From: JACKII01 sp041687435
GTDB lineage: Bacteria; Pseudomonadota; Alphaproteobacteria; Bin95
NCBI GenBank assembly: GCA_041687435.1
Contig: JAWLBX010000019.1
Coordinates: forward strand, 1 to 64,000
DNA length: 64,000 nt
Direction: 5' to 3'
The notes under the pieces are model-generated. The model did no database searches, was not told the origin of the DNA, and saw nothing but the letters and a program-made list of their open reading frames with translations. Of this stretch, positions 35,015 to 42,088 are shown in pieces; position 1 is the stretch's first letter, and each line of letters begins with the position of its first letter. Made by a program: the position numbers and the translations under genes.

Positions 35015-35602
35015 TCAGGCCGTGCCGAGCAAGGCCTTGCGGAACACGGTCTTGGTGTAGTTCGCGTCCAGCGAGCGGTTGATCACCGGCGGCGGGCCAT
35101 CGTTCACCTTCAGGTGGACGAAGAAGGTGGCATTGCCGCCCTTCACCATCGCCGCCGCATCGTCGATCTGGCTTTCGTCAGCGACCGTGCGCACCTGCTT
35201 GATGCCGGCACCGGATGCCATCACGCCCAGGTCGGTCGTATGGCCCGTGTGCGAGACCTGGTTGCCGGTCTCGCCATAATGGCCGTTATCGACGCAGATA
35301 ATGCCCAGGTTCGGCGGGTTCATCACCGCAACGGTCGCCAGCGCGCCGACATTCATCAGCAATTCGCCGTCGCCGGTTACCACCAGCACGCGCTTGTCGG
35401 GCTGCGCCAACGCCAGACCAAGGCCCATGGCGACCGCGCCGCCCATGGCGCCGGCCATGGTGTAATAGTTCGCCCCTTCGGCACCGCACAGGCTTGCGAC
35501 ATCGCGGGCGGTACCGGCCAGGCCGGTGACGATCAGGTATTCGTCGGCATTCTGGATCAGCCGCGGAATGACCTCTTTACGGTCGAGTACAAAATCGGAC
35601 AT
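35015..35602 (-). CDS. TPP-dependent decarboxylase beta subunit (sulfopyruvate/phosphonopyruvate decarboxylase type)
   Basis: 195 residues, the C-terminal TPP-binding half of a two-subunit decarboxylase. The TPP/Mg motif is VVTGDGELLMNVGALATV and then CVDNGHYGETG (GDG-x(n)-N), preceded by AMGGAVAMGLGLALAQPDKR. The size and split match ComE, the beta subunit of sulfopyruvate decarboxylase, and the matching half of phosphonopyruvate decarboxylases. It is 16 bases downstream of the alpha-subunit gene. Confidence 0.85.
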   Translation of the reverse strand: MSDFVLDRKEVIPRLIQNADEYLIVTGLAGTARDVASLCGAEGANYYTMAGAMGGAVAMGLGLALAQPDKRVLVVTGDGELLMNVGALATVAVMNPPNLGIICVDNGHYGETGNQVSHTGHTTDLGVMASGAGIKQVRTVADESQIDDAAAMVKGGNATFFVHLKVNDGPPPVINRSLDANYTKTVFRKALLGTA

Positions 35603-35618
35603 GAAAATGGCCTTTCTC

Positions 35619-36161
35619 TTAGCCGAATTTCTTCGCGCCGAGCAATTTCTGGCTCAGCAGCACGGCAACGGATTCCTGGCTCTGGAACGCCATGGTCAGC
35701 CCCGCCTCGACCGTCGGGATCACCTCCTCCGGCGTGTCGACCCGCAGGCAGACGACATCACAGGCTTCCAGCACCGGCTGCACGGACTTGCCCATTGGCA
35801 TCTGCCAGGGATTGCCCTCGCCAAAATCGCCGCGCATGGACAGGATGGTCAGGAACGGGAACTTGCCGAGGCGCGGCAGGCTCAGCATGTTGATGCAGTT
35901 GCCCGCGCCGGAGGATTGCATCAGCAGCACATGCTTCTGCCCGCCCAAATGGGCACCGGCCGCCATGGCGACGCCCTCCTCCTCCGAGGTCAGCGGAACC
36001 GAATGCACATCCGGATCGGCGAGCGACAGGTTGATCAGCACCTTGTGCCCGGCATCGGGCACGTAGGAAAACTGGGTAATCCCAGCGTCTTTGAGGAGCT
36101 TGTACAGCTCGTAAGGCCAAGTCGGTTCGCCGGGGGGCGGCGCGGGAATCTCAAACGGCAT
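35619..36161 (-). CDS. TPP-dependent decarboxylase alpha subunit (sulfopyruvate decarboxylase ComD-like)
   Basis: 180 residues, the N-terminal PYR half of a TPP enzyme. It contains the catalytic Glu region TSEEEGVAMAAGAHLGGQKH and then LLMQSSGAGNCINML. Together with the next gene it should decarboxylate a 3-substituted pyruvate: 3-sulfopyruvate to sulfoacetaldehyde, or phosphonopyruvate to phosphonoacetaldehyde, are the precedents. No phosphoenolpyruvate mutase or sulfolactate dehydrogenase gene is adjacent, so the choice is open. The residues GDFGEGNPWQMPMGK are typical of the ComD-like group. Confidence 0.82.
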   Translation of the reverse strand: MPFEIPAPPPGEPTWPYELYKLLKDAGITQFSYVPDAGHKVLINLSLADPDVHSVPLTSEEEGVAMAAGAHLGGQKHVLLMQSSGAGNCINMLSLPRLGKFPFLTILSMRGDFGEGNPWQMPMGKSVQPVLEACDVVCLRVDTPEEVIPTVEAGLTMAFQSQESVAVLLSQKLLGAKKFG

Positions 36162-36341
36162 TCATGCCTCGCAAGTCTGGTTCTGGGCGTTATTCGTCAC
36201 GCGGTCCATCCGCGCATCAGGCTTTCTAGCAAGTCGCGACGGCCTTGCTAAGCCCTGTTTTGCGGCAGATCCAGATGACCGAACAAGGCTCAATTGTTCC
36301 CTTGCGGATTCATGAAGAGGCATCCATCATTGTATTCGTGG

Positions 36342-36369
36342 TTGACGCTCAAATTTCTTACCGTAATAC
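36342..36369 (+). promoter_or_regulatory. sigma70-type promoter for the TM2-domain gene
   Basis: TTGACG (36342-36347) and TAATAC (36364-36369) are separated by 16 bases in an AT-rich stretch. Transcription would start near 36376, about 40 bases before the ATG at 36415. Apart from this promoter the gap from 36162 to 36414 shows nothing recognisable. Confidence 0.55.
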
Positions 36370-36414
36370 TATTTTTACTAAGGCGCTGAAACACCAAATA
36401 TCCGGGGCCATCCA

Positions 36415-36756
36415 ATGAATGATCGTCTAGAACTCAATACCAACTCCCAGAACGAGACCATCAGCAGGGATACACGCGCACAACTTTTATATGATGCGCA
36501 AAAAAAATCTATATTGATATCATATATTCTATGGTTTTTCTTTGGGTGGCTGGGCGCACACCGGTTTTATCTCGGCAAGATAAAAACCGGTTTGTTGCTT
36601 TTGGCTCTTTCCCTCATAACTTTCCTTTTTGGCGTGATCACGCTAGGATTCGGGGCCTTTTTGGCGTTGATCCCAGGCATATGGGTATTGGTGGATGCCT
36701 TTCTTATTCCGGGAATGGCCAGGGAAGCGAACCAACGGTTGATTTCGCAGATGTAG
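36415..36756 (+). CDS. TM2-domain membrane protein
   Basis: 113 residues. A polar N-terminus of about 35 residues precedes two transmembrane helices of the TM2 domain: SILISYILWFFFGWLGAHRF, with the family's G-x-H-R-F-Y-L-G turn, and LLLLALSLITFLFGVITLG, followed by a third hydrophobic stretch (LALIPGIWVLVDAFLIPG). Bacterial TM2 proteins have no settled function. The gene and its upstream region are more AT-rich than the neighbours (frequent ATA, TTT, AAA codons), so it may be a recent arrival. Confidence 0.85.
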   Translation: MNDRLELNTNSQNETISRDTRAQLLYDAQKKSILISYILWFFFGWLGAHRFYLGKIKTGLLLLALSLITFLFGVITLGFGAFLALIPGIWVLVDAFLIPGMAREANQRLISQM

Positions 36757-36896
36757 CATCCCGGCCGCTATTTCCGTTTGATGACAGGTTCGATATTTTT
36801 GGGTCGTGCCGCTGTCCCGGCGGTCTTTGTCCCATGAGAGCACTACCAATTCGAACACCCGACAGCTTCAAGCGCCCCAACAACTGAGCCCCATCC

Positions 36897-37685
36897 ATGA
36901 CCGAACTCCTCGAAGCGCGTGACGGCGCCGTCGTCACCCTGACCCTGAGCCGACCGGAAAGCCTGAACGCGTTAACGCTTGGCATGCTGGATGGCTTGAT
37001 GGAGGCCGTGGACCGATTGGACCGCGACGATGGCGTTGGCTGCGTTGTGCTGACTGGCGCTGGCCGCGCCTTCTGTTCCGGCGGTGATGTCAAGAGCATG
37101 GCGCAAGGCAGCGAGGCCAAAGAAGGGTTTGACGGCCGCGCCCGCAACCTGCGCCGCCGCATGGAAGTGAGCCGCATGATTCACGAGGCGGCAAAGCCCT
37201 GGGTCGCAGCCGTCCGGGGCCCCTGTGCCGGTGCCGGCCTGTCGTTGGCGCTGGCCTGCGATATGCGGGTGGCGAGCGAAACGGCGCGCTTCATCACGGC
37301 GTTTGCGAAGGTTGGCCTGTCCGGCGATTTCGGCGGCAGCTATTTCCTCACCCAATTGATCGGCACAGGGCGCGCCCGCGAACTGTATTTCACTGGGGGC
37401 GAGTTGAAGGCAGACGAGGCCCAGCGCCTGGGTGTCGCCAACCGCGTTATCGCGGACGACCGGCTGGATGCCGAAGCGGCGGCCTTCGCCGCACAACTGG
37501 CCGCCGGTCCGCGCCTGACCATCGAATACATGAAAAAGAACATGAACGTCGCCGAACGCGGCGATCTTGGGCTTGCCCTGGATGCGGAGGCGATCCACCA
37601 CGCCCGCACCGGCCAGACCGAGGATCATGCGGAGGCTGCCAAAGCCTTTGCCGAGAAGCGCAAACCCGTGTTCAAAGGCCGCTGA
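36897..37685 (+). CDS. enoyl-CoA hydratase/isomerase-family protein (PaaG-like crotonase)
   Basis: 262 residues of the crotonase fold. The oxyanion-hole segments are GAGRAFCSGGDVKSM and AAVRGPCAGAGLSLALACD. At the position of the second catalytic Glu of enoyl-CoA hydratase the sequence reads VGLSGDFGGSYFL, with an Asp, as in PaaG-type isomerases. That favours isomerase or another crotonase reaction over simple hydration. It lies 84 bases upstream of the methylmalonyl-CoA mutase subunit gene on the same strand. Confidence 0.88.
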   Translation: MTELLEARDGAVVTLTLSRPESLNALTLGMLDGLMEAVDRLDRDDGVGCVVLTGAGRAFCSGGDVKSMAQGSEAKEGFDGRARNLRRRMEVSRMIHEAAKPWVAAVRGPCAGAGLSLALACDMRVASETARFITAFAKVGLSGDFGGSYFLTQLIGTGRARELYFTGGELKADEAQRLGVANRVIADDRLDAEAAAFAAQLAAGPRLTIEYMKKNMNVAERGDLGLALDAEAIHHARTGQTEDHAEAAKAFAEKRKPVFKGR

Positions 37686-37769
37686 CCGCGGGTCTGCTCT
37701 TGGCAAAGGCGGCTTTGGGCGACTATCACCACAGCCAACACTGATTTTTGTCCAAGGACTCGCCCTGCC

Positions 37770-39815
37770 ATGAGCGACGAGACGTTGAAACTGGCCGCAA
37801 GCTTCCCCGTCGCAACCTATGCGGATTGGCTCGAAGCAGCCGAAAAAGCGTTGAAACGCAGCGACGTGGAGAAGGCTCTTTCCACCCGCACCTATGAAGG
37901 CTTCGCGCTGAAGCCGCTCTATACGGGCGAGCGCGATGCCACGACAACGGACCCGGCCGGCCTGCCGGGCCTCGCGCCCTTTACCCGCGGCGCGGATGCT
38001 GCGGGGCGAACGGCCGGCGGCTGGGATATCCGCCAGACGCTGACACACCCAGACCTCGAGCACAGCAACCGGGCGATCCTGGAGGATCTGGCGAACAACG
38101 TGCATTCCCTCTCGTTGCGGCTGGACCGTGCGGCGCAGTCCGGCAATGCAAATGCCATCGGCGAGACAGGGTTGCCCCTGCATACCACCGCCTGCTGGCA
38201 GGCCCTGCTCGCCAACATCCCCATCGCCGCTACTCCGCTGGCGCTAGAGGCGGGCGCCTCCTTCCTGCCCGCGGCTGCATTGCTTGCCTCAGTTGGCGGC
38301 CCGGCCCCGGGTTCCCGTCTTGGCGCGGACCCGCTAGGGGCGCTGGCAGCCAATGGAACATTGCCGCAAGGGCTGGGACAGGCGTTGTCCGACATGGCCG
38401 ACCTCGCGTCCCACACCGCCCAAAACTGGCAGCATGTCAGCGCCGTGGCGGTAGATGCCAGCGCCTACGACACTGCCGGCGCCTCCGAAAGCCAGACCCT
38501 GGCCGCAGCCATGGCGACTGGCGTGGCCTATCTGCGCGCAATGACGGATGCGGGCATGAGCGTTGACGACGCCTGCGGCCAGATCGTGTTCCGGCTGCCG
38601 CTGGGCCCGGACCAGTTCTTCGCCATCGCCAAGCTGCGCGCCGCCCGCAAGCTCTGGGCCCGTATCGCGGAGGTGGCAGGCGCTTCGGAGAAGGCCCGCG
38701 CCGCCCGTATCGATGCCGTCACCGCGAACCGCAACCTGGCGGAGCGCGATCCCTACACCAACCTGCTGCGCACGACGCTAGCCTGCTTCGCCGCCGCAGT
38801 CGGCGGGGCGGACAGCATTACGGTTGCGCCATACGATGCGGCGCTGGGACCTGTCTCTGACGACTTTGCCCGGCGCATCGCCCGCAATACGCAATTGCTG
38901 TTGAAAGAGGAATCGAACCTGCACCGGGTCATGGATCCCGGCGGCGGCGCCTGGTTCCTGGAAGACCTCACAGTCAAGCTGGCGCAATCCTCCTGGGCGC
39001 TGTTCCAGGAAATCGAACGCGCCGGCGGAATGGCGGACGCGCTGACCGGCGGTCTCGTCGCCGGCGAGATCGAAGCAACCTGGGCGGCTCGGCAGAAAAA
39101 CCTCGCCAGCCGCCGCGACCCGCTGACCGGTGTCAGCGAATTCCCAAACATCACGGAAGACCTGCCGGTGGTACCTGAACCGAATCTGACGGCTATCCGC
39201 AGCGCCCTGACCGCCCGCCTTCCCGGCAAAGCCGTGACCCTGCCAGCTGCGGGCCGGGGCGAGCGCACCGTTGCCGCGATTCAAGCGGCCAGGGATGGCG
39301 CAGCGCTCGATGGTTTAATGGCGGCGTTGGGCGGCAGCACCACCGCCATCACCCCCCTGCCCCGCCGCCGCTTTGGCGAGGCATTCGAGGCCATGCGCGC
39401 CGAGAGCGACCGACGCGCAGAGCAGACGGGCAAGCGCCCTGCGATTTTCCTGGCCAATCTGGGGTCGCTTGCAACCTACACGCCCCGCGCCTCCTTTGCC
39501 CGCAATGCGTTCGAAGCTGGCGGCCTGCAGGCTCTCGACCCGGGCGGGTTCGAGGATGCGACAGCGCTGGTCGCCGCATTCCAGCAAAGCGGTGCCAAAC
39601 TGGCCGTACTATGCTCCAGCGATCGCCGATACGCCGAACAGGCAGAGGAGATGGCGAAGGCTTTGAAATCGGCCGGATGCACTTGGCTGGCGCTGGCCGG
39701 CAACCCCGGCGATGCGTGGGAGGCTTACGAGGCCGCAGGTGTTGACGCGTTCATCGCGATGAGGGGCGACCTGCTCGCGAGCCTGAAACAGGCCTGGGCA
39801 GCGCTTGACGCATAG
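37770..39815 (+). CDS. mutA: methylmalonyl-CoA mutase small (beta) subunit
   Basis: 681 residues. The N-terminal TIM-barrel part has mutase-like segments (TYEGFALKPLYTGERD, GGWDIRQTLTHPDLEHSNRAI, DPYTNLLRTTLACFAAAVGGAD, NTQLLLKEESNLHRVMDPGGG). The C-terminal domain resembles the B12-binding fold but lacks the cobalamin motif DxHxxG, as expected for the non-catalytic small subunit of heterodimeric mutases. Partnered with MutB it isomerises methylmalonyl-CoA to succinyl-CoA. Unusually, mutB does not follow; the next gene is a convergent glycosyltransferase. Confidence 0.9.
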   Translation: MSDETLKLAASFPVATYADWLEAAEKALKRSDVEKALSTRTYEGFALKPLYTGERDATTTDPAGLPGLAPFTRGADAAGRTAGGWDIRQTLTHPDLEHSNRAILEDLANNVHSLSLRLDRAAQSGNANAIGETGLPLHTTACWQALLANIPIAATPLALEAGASFLPAAALLASVGGPAPGSRLGADPLGALAANGTLPQGLGQALSDMADLASHTAQNWQHVSAVAVDASAYDTAGASESQTLAAAMATGVAYLRAMTDAGMSVDDACGQIVFRLPLGPDQFFAIAKLRAARKLWARIAEVAGASEKARAARIDAVTANRNLAERDPYTNLLRTTLACFAAAVGGADSITVAPYDAALGPVSDDFARRIARNTQLLLKEESNLHRVMDPGGGAWFLEDLTVKLAQSSWALFQEIERAGGMADALTGGLVAGEIEATWAARQKNLASRRDPLTGVSEFPNITEDLPVVPEPNLTAIRSALTARLPGKAVTLPAAGRGERTVAAIQAARDGAALDGLMAALGGSTTAITPLPRRRFGEAFEAMRAESDRRAEQTGKRPAIFLANLGSLATYTPRASFARNAFEAGGLQALDPGGFEDATALVAAFQQSGAKLAVLCSSDRRYAEQAEEMAKALKSAGCTWLALAGNPGDAWEAYEAAGVDAFIAMRGDLLASLKQAWAALDA

Positions 39816-39871
39816 GCCGGCACATCCGCCGGGCCGAAGCGGCGGGAGTGTTGCTCTGCATCCGGGAGGGA

Positions 39872-40879
39872 CTAGCCGCCTGGCCTGCGGGCAGGCCCCG
39901 TCAGCCCTTCCCACCACAATCCGGGCGAAAGCAGCAGCCACAGCCGCCTGCGCTCCCCGCGCCGCCAAGCGTTGAATGCAGCAGCCACCAAACCCAACAT
40001 GACTGTCGGCACGCTCCAGGGCTGGTAGTAACGGGCAAATCGCAAGCGCCCGGCATAGAGCAAACGTTCATGCTTGCCGCCGCTGGCATGGTGGCGATGG
40101 TAGACCAGCGCTTCCGCCGCGAATGCTGTTCCAAACCGTCGCCGGCCCCGCGCCTGCCAGGCCGCCTCCTCAAAATAGAGGAAGAAGCGCTCATCCATGG
40201 GGCCGACATGGTCCAGATAGGAGCGGGAAGCCAGCAGGCAGGCCCCCATGACATAACCAAGACGCCGTTCCACCGCGCCCGCATCCACGGCCGCCGATCG
40301 GGATAGATCTTCGCCAATGTGACCCGCTCGTGCAGTCCAGCGGGAAAACCACGCACCGGCATGGCACTGCACGCGGTCCGGATTGTCGAGATAGCGGAGC
40401 TCAGCCCCACAAGTGCCAATGCGGGCGTCTTGTGCCATCCGCGCTTGCAACGCTGCGAGCGCGCCGGGCGCAACCAGGGTATCCGGGTTTAGCAGCCACA
40501 CATCGCTGGCATCGCCACAGTCTGCAATATAGCGCAGGCCGATATTGTTCCCCGCAGCAAACCCATGATTTTCGCGTGCCTCGATCAGTACGAGACGGGC
40601 CGCTGGATCAACTGGACCGTCTTCCATAATCCGGTGCAAGCCAAGCGGCTTTGGCACTGACAGTTGCCAAAGCGGCGCAAGCGCAGGCGCGACCGTGAGG
40701 CAGGCCGGCTCCCGCCCAGCCGCCCAATCGGCAATCCGCTCAGCACTCCTATCGCCGGATGCGTTTTCAACGACCACGACGCGACACAGGTCCGGCGCAT
40801 TACGCAGCAGCGATTCGAGGCATGGCAGAAGCCAGCCCGTGCTGCGAAAATTGACGATAAGGGCGGAAACCGGGGTCAC
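39872..40879 (-). CDS. glycosyltransferase family 2 (rhamnosyltransferase-like)
   Basis: 335 residues. The GT-A nucleotide-binding start is SALIVNFRSTGWLLPCLESL and VVVVENASGD. The metal/DxD-like region is LLNPDTLVAPGALAAL, and GACLLASRSYLDHVGPMDER with FFLYFEE follows, as in WbbL-type rhamnosyltransferases. A C-terminal amphipathic stretch may contact the membrane. It is the last gene of the exopolysaccharide operon, 3 bases after the rfbC stop, and starts with GTG. With RfbC next to it, transfer of L-rhamnose from dTDP-rhamnose is likely. Confidence 0.88.
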   Translation of the reverse strand: MTPVSALIVNFRSTGWLLPCLESLLRNAPDLCRVVVVENASGDRSAERIADWAAGREPACLTVAPALAPLWQLSVPKPLGLHRIMEDGPVDPAARLVLIEARENHGFAAGNNIGLRYIADCGDASDVWLLNPDTLVAPGALAALQARMAQDARIGTCGAELRYLDNPDRVQCHAGAWFSRWTARAGHIGEDLSRSAAVDAGAVERRLGYVMGACLLASRSYLDHVGPMDERFFLYFEEAAWQARGRRRFGTAFAAEALVYHRHHASGGKHERLLYAGRLRFARYYQPWSVPTVMLGLVAAAFNAWRRGERRRLWLLLSPGLWWEGLTGPARRPGG

Positions 40880-40882
40880 GGC

Positions 40883-41458
40883 TCAGTCACTATCGCAGCA
40901 GAAAAAAGGGCTGGAAAACATGGCGAAATCCTGTGCCGCCTGGTCCTTTGCGCTGGCAAGCACCTCCCCGGTTGGCCATCCCCAGTCAATGTTCAACGCC
41001 GGATCGTCAAATCGCACCGCCATTTCGCTCGCCGGGGCATAGGGGGTATCCAATTTGTATTGCACCAACGTCCCGTCGCGGTGGGTGCAGTAGCCATGCA
41101 GGAAGCCGCGCGGCACGAACAGCATGGCACCGTCGTCGGCATTCAGTGCGACCGCAACATGGCGGCCATAGGTGGGGGAACCTTGCCGGACATCGACGGC
41201 AACATCGATGATCTGACCAGCCAGCACGCCAACCAGCTTGGCCTGGGCATGGGGTGGTGCCTGGGCGTGGAGCCCACGAACCGTGCCCGCCTTGTGGGAG
41301 AACACCAGATTTTCCTGGGCAAACGATGGGATGCCAGCCTGCCGCTCAAACCGCTCCGCCTGGTAGGTTTCCGCCAGAAAGCCACGTTCGTCGACATGCC
41401 GGACCGGCCGCAACAGCAACGGCCCCGGTATCGCCAGCGGTTCAGCCTGCACCGTCAT
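40883..41458 (-). CDS. rfbC: dTDP-4-dehydrorhamnose 3,5-epimerase
   Basis: 191 residues, a cupin-fold epimerase making dTDP-4-keto-L-rhamnose. Key segments: DERGFLAETYQAERF, the catalytic-His motif VRGLHAQAPPHAQAKLV, IIDVAVDVRQGSPTYG, PRGFLHGYCTH and the C-terminal DDPALNIDWGWP. The ATG at 41458 is internal to a longer open frame and lies 17 bases inside the end of the upstream TPR gene. The partner genes rfbA, rfbB and rfbD are not in the window. Confidence 0.92.
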   Translation of the reverse strand: MTVQAEPLAIPGPLLLRPVRHVDERGFLAETYQAERFERQAGIPSFAQENLVFSHKAGTVRGLHAQAPPHAQAKLVGVLAGQIIDVAVDVRQGSPTYGRHVAVALNADDGAMLFVPRGFLHGYCTHRDGTLVQYKLDTPYAPASEMAVRFDDPALNIDWGWPTGEVLASAKDQAAQDFAMFSSPFFCCDSD

Positions 41459-42083
41459 TTCCTTTCTGAATAATGGCCATGGCCAAGCGCTTTCGGCCCA
41501 GGGATTCCGCATAGCGCATGATGGCCTGGCGCGGATATGGCAACGCCGCACTCGGCGATTGCCGCCAGACCCTGCCCAGGTCAGCGGCGATGCCGGCCCG
41601 CTGCGCGCCGCCCAACCCCTCCCACAGATAGAGGCCGAGCTTAGCTCGCGGCCATGCCAGATTGGCGCCGTCCGGTGCCAGTGCAAGCGAGCGGGAGAGC
41701 GCTGCCATTGCCAGCCCGTCATCGCCCAGATTAACGGCGATCAGTGCAAGCCTGGCCCACGCGGCCGCCTGCGCCGGGTTCAAGCGCAGCGCCCGTCGGG
41801 TTGCACCTTCCGCGCGTTCCAGATATTGGCGCCGCGCTATTGGCTCCGCCGTATGCTGTGCAACCGCCACCAATGCCTGGGCATAGGCGGACCAGATGCG
41901 GCCATCCGGTCGTGCCGGCAACCGGGCCAGTAAGGTTTCGGGGCCGATGTGCTTGCCGCGGTTCCACCATGCGGCATGCACATAACCGGCAAGCGGGGCG
42001 ATGCGGCGGCTTTCGACAAACATGGTGGCAGCCTGCCAGAGCAGAATTGACGCCAGGACCAATGCCGGTAAGCGCCAGACCAT
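41442..42083 (-). CDS. membrane-anchored TPR-like protein of the exopolysaccharide operon
   Basis: 213 residues. One N-terminal transmembrane helix (LPALVLASILLWQAATMFV) is followed by helical repeats with TPR-like spacing (AEGATRRALRLNPAQAAAWARLALIAVNLGDDGL and AMAALSRSLALAPDGANLAW). Such proteins sit beside Wzc homologues in many exopolysaccharide loci and may help assembly, but none is recognised precisely. It begins 5 bases after the tyrosine-kinase gene and overlaps rfbC by 17 bases, so it is part of the operon. Confidence 0.7.
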   Translation of the reverse strand: MVWRLPALVLASILLWQAATMFVESRRIAPLAGYVHAAWWNRGKHIGPETLLARLPARPDGRIWSAYAQALVAVAQHTAEPIARRQYLERAEGATRRALRLNPAQAAAWARLALIAVNLGDDGLAMAALSRSLALAPDGANLAWPRAKLGLYLWEGLGGAQRAGIAADLGRVWRQSPSAALPYPRQAIMRYAESLGRKRLAMAIIQKGNDGAG

Positions 42084-42088
42084 GGGCC

